From contig NC_050104.1 in NCBI RefSeq assembly GCF_902167145.1, forward strand, positions 93,259,849 through 93,323,848: DNA of 64,000 bases. Direction: 5' to 3'. Positions 21,926 through 32,619 of this stretch are shown here, piece by piece; position 1 is the first letter of the stretch, and each line of letters opens with the position of its first letter. Below the pieces are notes generated by a model. It saw nothing but the letters and a program-made list of their open reading frames with translations, was not told where the DNA came from and ran no database searches. The stretch is from Zea mays (taxonomy: Eukaryota; Streptophyta; Magnoliopsida; Poales; Poaceae). Both the position numbers and the translations under genes were made by a program.

Positions 21926-23721
21926 GGTTTGGATTGTTCGCTCTGACTAACCATCAGTCTGAGGGTGAAAAGCGACACTAAGCGAAAGCTTGGTGCCCAA
22001 TGCACTATGAAGACTCTCCTAGAATTTGGATACAAATTTTCAGAAACAATAGACTTAGGTACCCCGTGAAGTCTGACTACTTCCTTCATATACAAGGGAA
22101 CCAAATCTGAAGCCGAATTTGTGGTCTTCATGGGAATAAAATGCGCAAACTTAGTCAAGCGATCCACTACCACCCATATAGCATCCCTGCCACGAGGGGA
22201 ACGAGGTAGACCCACCACAAAATCCATGGTGATATGCTCCCATTTCCACTCTGGAATTTCTAATGGCTTCAGCAAACCTGCAGGCCACTTATGCTCGGCC
22301 TTCACACGCTGACATACTTCACAGGCGGCCACATACTTAGAAACGTCAACCTTCATCCGCTTCCACCAGAAGTTTTGCTTCAAATCTCGGTACATTTTGG
22401 TTTCGCCAGGATGGACGGTGTAAGGCATTTTATGAGCTTCTCTCAAGATATCCAACTTCACCTCTGATTTCTGAGGCACACAGAGACGGCCCCTGAAACG
22501 AACCAAATCATTCTCATCAATGGTGAACTCCCGCGGTTTACCATCACCAACCCTCTTTCGAGCTTCCTGCAATAGATGATCCTGCTGCTGAGCCGCACGC
22601 ACTCTCTCCATGAGAGAGGATTGAATAAGCATCCGAGTCTCCTCGCTAGCGATGCCGACATAACACAAAGCGATCCCCAAACGGTCCAGATCAGCGATCA
22701 ACGGCAAGGCCACCTTTGGAACCCCGGACCTGCTAAGGGCATCAGCCACCACATTAGCCTTCCCCGGGTGATAATGAATGGACAAATCATAATCTTTAAT
22801 CAATTCCAGCCACCGACGCTGCCTCAAATTCAGCTCCTTCTGAGTAAAAATATACTTGAGACTTTTATGATCGGTGTAAATGTCACAAGCCTCGCCATAA
22901 AGGTAATGCCTCCACGACTTTAGAGCAAAAACCACCGCGGCCAATTCAAGATCATGAGTTGGATAATTCCCCTCATGCTTCCTCAACTGCCTTGAGCCAT
23001 AAGCAATCACTCTGCCTTCCTGCATCAACACACAGCCAAGACCAATACGCGAAGCATCCGTATAAACTGTGAAACGCTTACCGCTCTCAGGCAAAGCTAG
23101 GATAGGGGTGTCCACCAACTTGCTCTTCAATGTCTGATAAATGACCTCACAATCGCCGGACCAGACGAAGGGAACACCCTTCTCCAAGAGCCTAGTCAAA
23201 GGCTTAGCAATGCTGGAAAAATTTGGTACGAAGCGCCGATAATACCCAGCGAGCCCCAAGAAACTTTGGATTTCAGAGACACTAGAGGGTCTCTTCCACT
23301 CCACCACAGCCGCAACATTCTTGGGATCAACCGCAATACCCTGCTGATTAATCACGTGCCCCAGGAAAGCCACTTCGGATAGCCAAAAGGCACACTTCTT
23401 CAACTTGCCATAGAATTGATTCTTCCTTAGGGCACCCAGAACGAGACGGAGATGCTGCTCATGCTCGGCCTCGGTCATTGAATAAATCAGAATATCATCC
23501 AGGAACACGACCACAAAGCCGTCCAGGAATTCATGCAACATCCTATTCATTGCTTCCATAAAGGCAGCAGGGGCATTAGTTAAGCCAAAAGACATGACTA
23601 TGAACTCATAATGCCCATACCTGGTGCAAAAGGCGGTCTTCTCAATATCCTCCTCACGAATCCTCAATTGATGATAACCAGAGTTCAAATCAATTTTGGA
23701 GAACACCTGGGCACCCCTCAA
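21926..23721 (-). pseudogene. pol: Element C RT C-terminal part, RNase H and integrase core
   Basis: One open frame covers the RT from [12 protein letters not shown] onward, with a FLDD catalytic box ([13 protein letters not shown]). It continues through a full RNase H ([32 protein letters not shown]) and the integrase zinc domain (H-H-C-C, with [11 protein letters not shown]). It ends with the first half of the integrase core ([10 protein letters not shown]). Near 22040-22060 the frame is lost in the region where the second catalytic Asp should be; the text there looks like a short deletion. The downstream frame of this open reading frame to 21640 is therefore out of phase, and the true continuation is the 21925 frame. 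Confidence 0.9.
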
Positions 23722-24290
23722 CTACTCAAAGAGGACCTCAATTCGGGGAAGCGGATATTTATTCTTGATTGTCACTTGATTCAAAGCGCGATAATCCACA
23801 CACAGCCGCTTGCTTTTATCCTTCTTCTCAACAAACAATACTGGGGAAGCCCATGGAGACCTGCTAGGCCTAATGAAACCCTTAGCCAGCAGATCATCCA
23901 ATTGCTGCTTCAATTCAATCTGCTCCTTTGGGGCCATTCGATACGGGGCCTTATGAATAGGCTGCATACCCGGGATCAGCTTAATCTCAAAAGCTGCATC
24001 GCGCTCCTGAGGAATGCCTGGAAGCTCTGCCGGAAACACGTCAGCAAAGTCACACACCACCCGGATGTCCTGCACCCGCAAGGCAGCCTCACCCTCCACC
24101 ACCATGGAGAAAAAGATCCCCGACTTCCTTGACCGGCGATCAAGAAGCAATTGCGCCAACAAGGTTAACGTGAACTTCGGGGAACTTCCCAAGAATACCA
24201 CCTCCTTACCCGACGGCGCCTGCAATAACACTGTCTTCTAGAAACAGGATATAACCGCGCGATACTGGGATAACCAATCCATACCCAAGA
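23722..24290 (-). pseudogene. pol: Element C RT N-terminal part
   Basis: It encodes the approach to RT and its first blocks ([60 protein letters not shown]). It ends at an in-frame TAG at 23722-23724. The next codon on the far side continues RT in the same frame, so a single stop separates 24231-23722 from 23721. At chromovirus RTs this position normally carries Gln, so a C-to-T change is the simplest cause. Confidence 0.88.
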
Positions 24291-25209
24291 TAACATCGAA
24301 TGCCCCCCAAGGAAATCACCACCAAATTGGCCGAAAAGACCTCATCAGCAAGAATGACGGAACACCCCTGACAAACTGAACAACTACTAATGGAGCCATT
24401 AGCATATCTAACCAAAATTGGGTGACCCAACCTCTACACCGAAAGACCAGCCCGCGACACAAAATCCTCCGAAACAAACGAATAGCTAGCGCCAGAGTCA
24501 AAAAGAGCATGGGCTGCAAACGAATCAACTGAAATCGTACCTATCACCACGTCTCCTTGCTCCCTGCCATCCGCAGCGGGTAGCACATAAGCTCCAGAAA
24601 TACCCGCAGAAGAGGAAGCTCCCGGAGTGAAATTAACAGAAGAACCCCACTGAGCCACCGGATGAGGCAGGCACGGAGCTCCAAACTGAGACGTCATAGG
24701 AGTAGACGGTGCAGGAGTAGGCGTGGCCTGATACTGAGGAAAACCCTGCATCGGCACGAACTGAGAAGTCCCAGGCACATAGAGCTGCTGCGGAGGAAGA
24801 GGAACTGAAAACTGTTGCTCAGCACTTGACATCATGTTGAGAGTGCCCTGAGAAGAGGAGGAAGTCACCGGCTCCCATATGAGCTTCCCATTAGGATTCC
24901 TCCTACACACCACATCCTTATGGTCCTGACTGCAGATAGAACACCTGCCACTCCACTGGCACTCCGCACAGTGATGCGCATCACCACAACGGAAACACAC
25001 AAGCCCTAGCCCGGGCTTAGGAACAGCCTGAAACCTCTGAGTACTTCCTCCCAAAGTACCCGAGTCAGAAGATTTGCCACGGTAAGGATGGTGGCGCTGG
25101 TGCTGAGACTTGCCCCTCTTGTGGGCTGGACCTCCCGTGTTGCCCCTCCTCGCGTCCTGGCTACGAGGCTGATCAACACCCGAAGACTTCTGCGACTCCA
25201 TGGTATACT
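24206..25209 (-). pseudogene. gag-pro: Element C gag C-terminus and aspartic protease
   Basis: The open stretch 25201-24434 holds the basic linker and a Cys/His-rich knuckle (CFRCGDAHHCAECQWSGRC and CSICSQDHKDVVC). It then has a long Pro/Gln/Ser spacer and the protease active site in ALFDSGASYSFVS. A TAG stop at 24434-24436 interrupts the protease; the same frame continues to about 24290. A run of six C at 24303-24308 then appears to carry an extra base, because the DVILGMDWL-type motif is out of phase. The upstream end is cut by element D at 25209 and continues at 46224-46271 and 55779 onward. Confidence 0.88.
25205..25209. repeat. Target-site duplication of element D (left copy)
   Basis: ATACT, matched by ATACT at 46224-46228. 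It lies inside gag of element C. Confidence 0.9.
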
Positions 25210-25500
25210 TGTCGGCGTTTCGAACCCGGGGGGTCCCTGGACCGACGAGTAAATTATCGCCGCGTGCCCCAGCCCAGATGGGTCGGCGCGAGACGGAGCG
25301 CGAAGGGGGGAAGGAGCCGGAGGGAGACGGGCGTGAGAGGTGGAATCTCGCGGCCTTCGTGTTTGTCCTGCGCCCAGGTCGGGTGCGCTTGCAGTAGGGG
25401 GTTACAAGCGTCCACGCGGGAGGGAGCGAGCGGCCTCACGCGAGCGCCGTCCCGTCCTTCCCCACGCGGCCAACCCTCTGTAAGAGGGCCCTGGTCCTTC

Positions 25501-25510
25501 CTTTTATAGG
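25501..25510 (-). promoter_or_regulatory. Putative TATA box of element D 3' LTR
   Basis: The - strand reads CCTATAAAAG, a good core promoter match at the U3/R region. The copy in the 5' LTR is at 44843-44852. Confidence 0.6.
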
Positions 25511-26008
25511 CGCAAGGAGAGGATCCAGGTGTACAATGGGGGGTGTAGCAGTGTGCTAACGTGTCTAGCGGAGGAGAGCTAGCGCCCTAAGTACATGCCA
25601 TCGTGGCAGCCGGAGAGGTTTTGGCACCCGGTTCGTGTAGTGTCGTGGCCGTCGGAGGAGCGCTAGAGCCCAACGGAAGGACAGCTGTCGAGGCTGTCGA
25701 GTCCTTGCTGACGTCCTCTTGCTTCCGTAAGGGGGCTGAGAGCCGCCATCGTCATAGAGCGTGCGGGGCGCCATCATTACTTGTCTGGCGGAGCGAGCCA
25801 GATGGGACGCCGGTCTTGTTCCCCGTAACCTGAGTCAGCTTGGGGCAGGGTAATGATGGCGCCTCCTGTTGACGTGGTCGGTCCGTGCCCTAGTTTGGGC
25901 GAGGTGGAGGCTCCTCCGAGGTCGAGGTCGAGTCTGTCTTCCAAGGTCGAGGTCGAGTCCGAGCCCCCGGGTCGGACGAGGCGGAGACCGTCGGCTGATG
26001 CTAGGGCT

Positions 26009-26390
26009 GAGTCCGAGCCCTGGGGTCTGGCGAAGCGGAGTTCGTCGTCCTTCGGGGCTGAGCCCGAGTCCGAGCCCTGGGGTCGGGCGAAGCGGAGTTC
26101 GTCGTCTTCCGGGGCTGAGCCCGAGTCCGAGCCCTGGGGTCGGGCGAAGCGGAGTTCGTCGTCTTCTGGGGCTGAGCCCGAGTCCGAGCCCTGGGGTCAG
26201 GCGGAGCGGAGTTCGTCGTCTTCCGGGGCTGAGCCCGAGTCCGAGCCCTGGGGTCGTGCGGAGCGGAGTTCGTCGTCTTCCGGGGCTGAGCCCGAGTCCG
26301 AGCCCTAGGGTCGGGCGAAGCGGAGTCCGTCGTCTTCCGGGGCTCAGCCCAAGTCCGAGCCCTGGGGTCGGGCGAAGCGGAGTTTCCCAT
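26009..26390. repeat. 57-bp minisatellite in U3 of element D 3' LTR, ~6.7 copies
   Basis: Units start with GAGTCCGAGCCCTGGGGTC at 26009, 26066, 26123, 26180, 26237, 26294 and 26351. Fifty-seven is a multiple of three, so all frames without stops stay open and give long spurious ORFs on both strands. The same number of copies is found in the 5' LTR (45350-45731). Confidence 0.9.
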
Positions 26391-27615
26391 AGCGCCTAGG
26401 GCCGGACTTGGCTGCTGTCAGCCTCACTCTGTCGAGTGGCTCAGCAGTCGGTGCGACGCAGGCGGCGCTGTCCCTTGTCAGACCGGTCAGTGGAGCGGCG
26501 AAGTGACTGCAGTCACTTCAGCTCTGTCGACTGGAGGGCGTGCATCAGGATAAAGGTGTCAGGCCACCTTTGCATTAAATGCCCCTGCGATTCGGTCGAT
26601 TGGCATGGCGATTTGGCCTAGGTTGCTTCTTGGTGAAGACTGGGCCTCGGGCGAGCCGAAGGTGTGTCCGTTGCTGGAGGGGGGCCTCGGGCGAGACGTA
26701 GATCCTCCGGGGTCGGCTGCGCTTGCCCGAGGCTGGGCTCGGGCGAGGCGTGATCGCGTCCCTCGAATGGACCGATCCTTGACTTAGTCGCACCCATCAG
26801 GCCTTTGCAGCTTTGTGCTGATGGGGGTTACCAGCTGAGATTTAGGAGTCTTGAGGGTACCCCTAATTATGGTCCCCGACAGTAGCCCCCGAGCCTCGAA
26901 GGGAGTGTTAATACTCACTTGGAGGCTTTTGTCGCACTTTTTTGCAAGGGGACTAGCCTTTCTCGGTTGCATTTTGTTCCGGTGGGTGCGCGCGAGCGCA
27001 CCCGCCGGGTGTAGCCCCCGAGGCCTCGGAGGAGTGGTTTGACTCCTCCGAGGTCTTAATGCCTCGCGCAATGCTTCGGCTGGTCTGGTCGTTCCCTCAT
27101 GCGAGCTGGCCAGCCCGGGTGCACGGTCGGGTCCCAAGTTCTCGGGATGGTATGTTGACGCTATCAACGGTTTGGCCGGAGCCGGGTTTGCGAGAGCAGC
27201 CCCCGAGCCTCTGCACAGGGCAAGAGGACGGTCAAGGACAAACTCGACTTTTTTTACATACGCCCCTGCGTCGCCTTTCGGCAAGGAGGAGGGGGGGAAA
27301 GCGCCATGTTGCCCTCAGAGGGCGCCGAACATGGTGTCTCCAGTGAGCTGCTGGCGGGTAATCCGAGTGGACGCCCGTGCCCCATTTGTTAGGGGTCGGC
27401 TAGAGGCCCGGAGGCACGTTCCAAAAGTACCTGCGGGTGATCTGTCGGACCCAGTCCCCTTTCGACGGGGTCCGAGGGCTCGATGCCTCCCTCTGATGGG
27501 ATTCCGTTACAAGATCGTTCCCGTTGGTCTCGGAAATGTCCTAGGGTACCTCGGGAGCGTAGCCCGAGCCTTGGTTATGTATCGAACGTACCCAGGGTCA
27601 TCCCTCGCTCTGTGT

Positions 27616-27828
27616 CTGAGGCGGCTGTGAACCCTTCGAGGGCCAGCCTACGAACCCCTGATCAGTAGTGGGCGCGGAGCCCGAGTGGCCTGAGGCGGCC
27701 GTTGAACCCTTCCGAGGGGCCGGCCTTCGAACCTATGACCAGTAGTGGGCGCGGAACCCAAGCGCTCTGAGGCGGCTGTTGAACCCCTCCGAGGGGCCAG
27801 CCTTTGAACCTCTGATCAGTAGGGAGGC
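27616..27828. repeat. Three tandem ~77-bp repeats in the element D 3' region
   Basis: Units begin CTGAGGCGGC at 27616, 27690 and 27767. They continue with GTTGAACCC..CCGAGGGGCC and CTGATCAGTAG-like text. They are diverged by several substitutions and short indels. Confidence 0.85.
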
Positions 27829-28684
27829 TCAGGGCCTGTTTGCTTCATGGAGAAGGATCCTTTTCGGGGTATCCCCCTTTCCCGGTCCCTGTTGTAAGAG
27901 AGAGAAAGAGGAAAAGGAAAAGGATACGAAATCGAATGACGTGGCGTACCTTTTTTGACGCGGTCATTATGGCGAAGGCGAAGCGTCGCTCGCTTCTCCT
28001 GCAAGAGGTGCCGCCTGTCCCGCCGTGGAATTAATGCGACGGAGCGAATGGTTCGCGAGGTGGCCGTTGCGCGTGCGCGAGCCGTTCGAGGAACGGAACA
28101 TGGGCGCACCGTCTTCACGCCGTGAGAGAGGGTTCTCTCGCTGCCCCTCGATGGGACGTAAGCTTGGCTGACGACGTGACCGCTGCTCCTGCCCGCTTGC
28201 CACCGCCATTACTGCCAGCCCATTTTTGGCCGTATTGACCGTCGCGCCTGGCTGGCACTGCTGGGTCATACGCAGGGTTGCCTCGAGTCGCGGTACTGGT
28301 TCCGCGGTCGAGGAGGCGTGGTAGTGGTGCGAGTGGCGGTGCAGTTGCTAGCACGTAGCAACCGGCGCGCCGGTTGCATGACTCGTGGGCCTGGGCCTCC
28401 ATGCTGGGTGCGTTGGAAGTCGAAGGGGTGCGCCCACTTGGCGCGGTTGCGTGCCGACTGCATGGCTGTCCGCCCTTTCACCCGCTGGTCTGGGCGAAAG
28501 TGGAGGAATGCTTGGAACCGCTGGGCAGTTGCATGCACCGCGCGCGGCGGTTTGGCTTCTTCTGCCCTGGGCCAGCTTGCATGATGCGTGGGACCCAGCC
28601 CCCGCGCCATAGGGGGAGGACCTTGGAGCGTGTTGGAGAAGACTCAGCCCGCGACGGCTGGGGACGCAAGTAGGGAGAGTCGCC

Positions 28685-29378
28685 TTTAAAAGGAGGGTGA
28701 CCCCCTTGGAAAGCGACCATGTCTTCGCGCTCCCTCATGTGTCGTGTCTTTCCACCTTCCGAGCCCCCGGATGGGGAACACCCGCAATCCTTCCGCCTTG
28801 TCGTTGGAGGAACGCAACTTCGTGGAAGTTGGTACCTTTCAGCCATCGTTCGGCTTCAAGGATTTTCATCAGGCAGCCCAACTGCATCCCCTCGCCGGTG
28901 GTCACCCAAGACGGTGACCACCAGCCCCTGGGTGGGGAGAAGCAAGCCGGGCTGCGATCTTGGTCCCGCCCTCAGCTCCAAGGATGTTCATCATCCTTGC
29001 TGGAGCGGAGGCCGGGCTGAGCCGGAGCTCTACCTCCCGCGCGGGTTCGTGGGTCAGCCTCTCCTTCAGTATTCGAGGGAGAGGGCGCTCACTGGCCCTG
29101 CGAGAGGGGCGGACTTCGACAACGCGGGGCTGGTCGACGGCGGGTGTCGTCAGCTTCAGCGCGTTGGGCTCGCCGGCTTGGCTCCCGGTGCCCCCTCCTG
29201 CCGCAAGGGCGGTTGTCGCGCCGCGCGCACGGGAGGACCGCCCAAGACGTCGCGCGCTGCTAGGGCGGCGTTCGTGTTCTGGGGCTATCCTGCCTTTGCA
29301 CCGGTACGGCGCCTCCGCGCGGAGGTCGGTGCCCCGCTCGTTCGGGAGGATCCGAGTGGGGATCTGCCGATGGGCTGA
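28685..29378 (+). CDS. Candidate antisense ORF of element D
   Basis: On the strand opposite to gag-pol, a TATA-like TTTAAAAGG (28685-28693) precedes an ATG at 28719 that opens a 219-residue frame to 29378. The predicted protein is Arg/Ser/Gly/Pro-rich, with no domain I recognise. An overlapping 252-residue frame (28960-29718) in another phase could be its continuation after a frameshift. Grande and other Tat elements are reported to carry antisense ORFs in this position, which is the main reason to list it. GC-rich composition alone could also produce such frames, so a chance ORF is quite possible. Confidence 0.3.
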
Positions 29379-29866
29379 CGGCTCCTGTCGTCGGTGTCGG
29401 GGTGGATGCGGCTTGAGAAGTCCTCGTCGCCGACGGGATCACCGCCACCATCCGCGCTCCGGGCCTCCGGCTCTTTGTACTTGTCCTCGCCCCTCGTGCG
29501 TCGGCGCGGGCGAGGGCAAGGTTGCAGTGGCGTTCGCCCTGAGGCCATCGCCGCTGCAGTTCGGCCACCCGGAACGGGGGTCGTCGTCGCTGCTGCTGGA
29601 GTGGGCGACGGCGAGCCATCCGTCGGTCTTCTGTTGCTCCGCGGGCCCCCCCAATCGTGTGGGGGTTGTTCGTACCTGCGGAGGTGGAACTGGAGTTCCG
29701 TTTGCAATGGCACCTTGAATGCCGGTCTTTTGTTCATTGTGGCTGTCGGGGCCTGAACATGTATGTATTTTCGGCGCGGAGCCGTGTTTTTCCTCATTTT
29801 CGAGCACTAAGACTCGCCTGTTGGTTATCTAAACCGCTTCACCAAGCGTGAGTCGCCTCGTGCGAA

Positions 29867-30800
29867 GGTGACGAGTGAGGTATCCGTATCCCGGAGGCGT
29901 AGGAGTCCCTCGGCTCGGTCGACCTTGCTGTTCGAGGCTTCTCTTGCTTAGTTAAAGGAACCCCTCGGCCGCTCTTCGATGAGCCGAAGCCGGGGGTAGC
30001 GGTGTCAGCTCGAACAGAGGCAGAGTTGGCTTCGAAAAGAAGACTTGGTCGGCCGGAGCCTGGCCGGGTCGTCCGCTGGCGGGACCGACACCGGAGTTGA
30101 GTAGCCGAGGCCACGGGCCGGGCTCATGTCTTCGGGGGACAGCCGGCCGAGGCCTCGGGGTGGCCGGCCGTGCCGTCTGCTCGAGCCAGATTCCTGGAGA
30201 AGACCCTGGCGGCGATGGCCTGGGCGTGGTGCTGATGTCATCCTTCAGAGTGGAGATTCTCTGACTGCTTCGCCATCCAAGGCTAGGTCGGACCTCGCCG
30301 AAGGTGTAGTTGACGCCGAGGGTGCTGCTGCTCCCTTCAACTGTCAAGATCTGAGCCTGCAGGATCGGATTATCTTGTAGTGTGTGTATGTTTTCTGCGG
30401 CCGCCGAGGCCCAAACACACCATCGTCGTGTTGTAAAGCTGCGTTTCTTTTCCTCTTGTTTCGAGTATCTGGACTTTTTTGTCGGTAACAGAATTGTCTG
30501 TGCGAGCGAGAGTTGCTTTTCACGGAAGGCGATGAGTGAGGTATCCGTATCCCGGAGGCGTAGGAATCCCTCGGCTCGGTCGGCCTTGCCGCTTACGCGC
30601 ACTCTTACCCGTCCATAGGGTTCTGTCACCGACGCAGTCGAGAAGGCCCGAAGAATCGTTTCGGCAGAGGAGCTTTCGAGCGTGAAGACTTGTTCGGTCC
30701 GCGGAATCACCTATCCGAACGCGAGTTACTTATCGCAGAAGGTGATGAGTGAGGTATCCATATCCCGGAGGCGTAGGAATCCCTCGGCTCGGTCAGCCTT
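29867..30800. repeat. Three dispersed ~55-bp repeats in the element D 3' region
   Basis: GAGTGAGGTATCC and ATCCCGGAGGCGTAGG, followed by TCCCTCGGCTCGGTC, occur at about 29872-29922, 30535-30582 and 30748-30799 with few differences. Spacing is irregular (about 660 and 213 bp). The function is unknown. Confidence 0.8.
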
Positions 30801-31029
30801 GGCTGCTTACGTGTACTCCGTCGTTTTCAGGATCCACTTTCGAAGTAGTCGAGAAGCACGAAAGACATTCTGGCAGAAGAGATCTTTTTTCGAGGAAAAT
30901 TTCGACGCAGAGGGGGTTCCCCCCTTTTAGCCCCCGAGGGAGGGTCGGGCTTTGCCGAGGCAAGGCTGACCCTTCCTTGATGACTAAACTTTGCGTGGGA
31001 ACGAGGCATACGAACAACTTGAAAGCATC

Positions 31030-31847
31030 TTAAGGGTAGAAGCGACGTAGCTGTTGGATGTTCCAAGCGTTGCTGTAGACCTCGCCTTGACTGTTGGCCA
31101 GCTTGTACGTTTCGGGCTTCAGAACTTTGGCGATGACGAACGGCCCTTCCCAGGGAGGCGTGAGCTTGTGCCGCCCTCGGGCGTCCTGTCGCAGCCGAAG
31201 CACCAGGTCGCCCACCTGGAGGTCTCGGGACCGAACCCCTCGGGCGTGGTAGCGTTGCAGGGACTGCTGGTACCGCGCCGAGTGTAGTAAGGCCATGTCC
31301 CGAGCCTCTTCCAGCTGGTCCAGTGAGTCTTCTCGATTAGCTTGATTGCTTTGGTCGGCGTAGGCCCTCGTCCTCGGGGAACCGTATTCTAAGTCTGTGG
31401 GCAAGATGGCCTCGACCCCATAGACTAGAAAGAACGGTGTGAAGCCCGTGGCTCGGCTCGACGTTGTCCTCAGACTCCAGATCACCGAGGGGAGTTCCTT
31501 CATCCACCGCTTGCCGAATTTGTTGAGGTCGTTGTAGATCCGGGGCTTGAGTTCTTGCAGGATCATGCCGTTGGCACGCTCTACTTGCCCATTCGTCATG
31601 GGGTGAGCCACGGCGGCCCAGTCCACCCGGATGTGGTGATCCTCGCAGAAGTCCAGGAACTTTCTGTCGGTGAACTGGGTGTCGTTGTCGGTGATGATAG
31701 AGTTCGGGACCCCAAAGCGATGGATGATGTTGGTGAAGAATGCCACCGCCTGTTCGGACCTGATACTGTTTAGGGGTCGGACCTCGATCCACTTGGAGAA
31801 TTTGTCGATGGCGACCAATAGGTGCGCGTTGCCCCCGGGTGCCTTCT
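31030..31847 (-). pseudogene. pol: Element D integrase core and C-terminus (3' exon-like half, split by E)
   Basis: It begins right at the element E insertion and encodes the rest of the integrase. The core carries the second catalytic Asp in ITDNDTQF (codon at 31687-31689) and the Glu in GQVERANG (codon at 31579-31581). That gives a proper D-35-E spacing. A long C-terminal region follows (VGDLVLRLRQD, WEGPFVIAKVL, AWNIQQLRRFYP) and ends at a stop at 31030. This half is undamaged apart from the insertion. The first catalytic Asp lies on the other side of E at 38770-38772. Confidence 0.9.
31843..31847. repeat. Target-site duplication of element E (left copy)
   Basis: CTTCT, matched at 38749-38753. 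It lies inside the integrase of element D. Confidence 0.9.
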
Positions 31848-32218
31848 TGTAACACCCCGGGATCCACAAACACCCCAGAATGCTACTAAACTACACATCT
31901 AACATTCATATATAAAATTTTGACAGCATCCCCTTTGAAAATTGCATAAATGGGGAAGCAACAAAGTATAAATAGATATCATGAAAATAAAACATAATGG
32001 ACATTAATAATCTGCTAGCAATGGAAAGACAACCATAACGACATGAACTAAATCAACTAGTGCGCACAACTAGTTAGAAACAACATCCTTTGACAAGAAG
32101 TTTATAATTAAATCATGACTGCGCCTAAGCAGCGTTATTATGAGAGTGAAGGTGGATGTGCTGCTACTTCCCACTTCCCTTGATGAGCAACAAGCACCTG
32201 CATTGAGTAATGCAAGAG

Positions 32219-32235
32219 TGAGATGAAACATCTCA
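32219..32235 (-). promoter_or_regulatory. Conserved LTR hairpin (element E, 3' LTR copy)
   Basis: TGAGATG (32219-32225) pairs with CATCTCA (32229-32235) across a 3-base loop, about 375 bp from the LTR 3' end. The 5' LTR copy is at 36536-36552. Confidence 0.5.
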
Positions 32236-32421
32236 GCAAGCGAATTGTTTTGACAAGATATTTAAACCACGAGTTGAATTAATCAACATTTTAAAAGAAT
32301 CACAATTAAGATCAGAAATACTTGTAGATATAGAACTCAGTAGTCTCAATATAACCAATAGCATCTCATTTCCTTGAACAACCACAATAGTTTGTATAAC
32401 ACTTCCCTGCGTCAACAGTAC

Positions 32422-32593
32422 CTGCAAATATCACTTCAATGTATGCATAGGAACGCAAAGTGTAGGTACTCTGTCTTCATACCTTTGAGGGTATAAAACC
32501 ATATTATCTGCAAATATCACTTCAATGAATGCATATGAATGCAATGCATATGTCCTCTGCCTTCATACCTCTAAGGGTATGAAGCCGCATCGT
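32422..32593. repeat. 86-bp tandem duplication in the element E LTR
   Basis: Two copies start with CTGCAAATATCACTTCAATG at 32422 and 32508. The second copy ends in an intact hairpin (TTCATACC...GGTATGAA), while the first has a degraded one. The 5' LTR has the same pair at +4317. Confidence 0.8.
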
Positions 32594-32619
32594 ACCCCTC
32601 CTCGGGCAACGTACGATGC
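32562..32619 (-). promoter_or_regulatory. Two-hairpin block (element E, 3' LTR copy)
   Basis: Stem 1 is TTCATACC (32562-32569) with GGTATGAA (32576-32583) around TCTAAG. Stem 2 is GCATCGTAC (32587-32595) with GTACGATGC (32611-32619) around a loop containing CTCGGGCAAC. GTACCGGTACGGTCGGACC follows. The copy in the 5' LTR is at 36879-36936. Confidence 0.55.

Larger units (their letters stand above)
25210..26881 (-). repeat. Element D 3' LTR (1672 bp)
   Basis: Runs from TGTCGGCGTTTCGAACC to GGTCCCCGACA. A TATA-like TATAAAAG lies on the - strand at 25501-25510, about 300 bp from the LTR end. U3 is thus about 1.37 kb and contains the 57-bp minisatellite at 26009-26390. Frames such as 25853-26308 are translations of that minisatellite. 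Confidence 0.92.
26882..31029 (-). other. Element D region between integrase and 3' LTR (4.1 kb)
   Basis: Starts with the PPT-like GGGGGCTAC (- strand, 26882-26892) next to the 3' LTR. It holds three ~77-bp direct repeats (27616-27828), a candidate + strand frame at 28719, and three ~55-bp repeats (about 29867, 30528 and 30745). Tat elements often carry extra or antisense ORFs here. I recognise no pol domain in it. Confidence 0.7.

Noticed and set aside
25853..26308. 151-codon frame of 19-residue repeats (WGRAKRSSSSSG)
   Set aside because: Purely the 57-bp LTR minisatellite. It lies in U3 upstream of the promoter, is read antisense to the element, and has a matching pseudo-frame on the other strand.
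27833..27960. GGGCCTGTTTGCTTCATGG, resembling the start of a Tourist MITE
   Set aside because: No matching inverted terminus or target duplication found downstream. Probably ordinary element D sequence.
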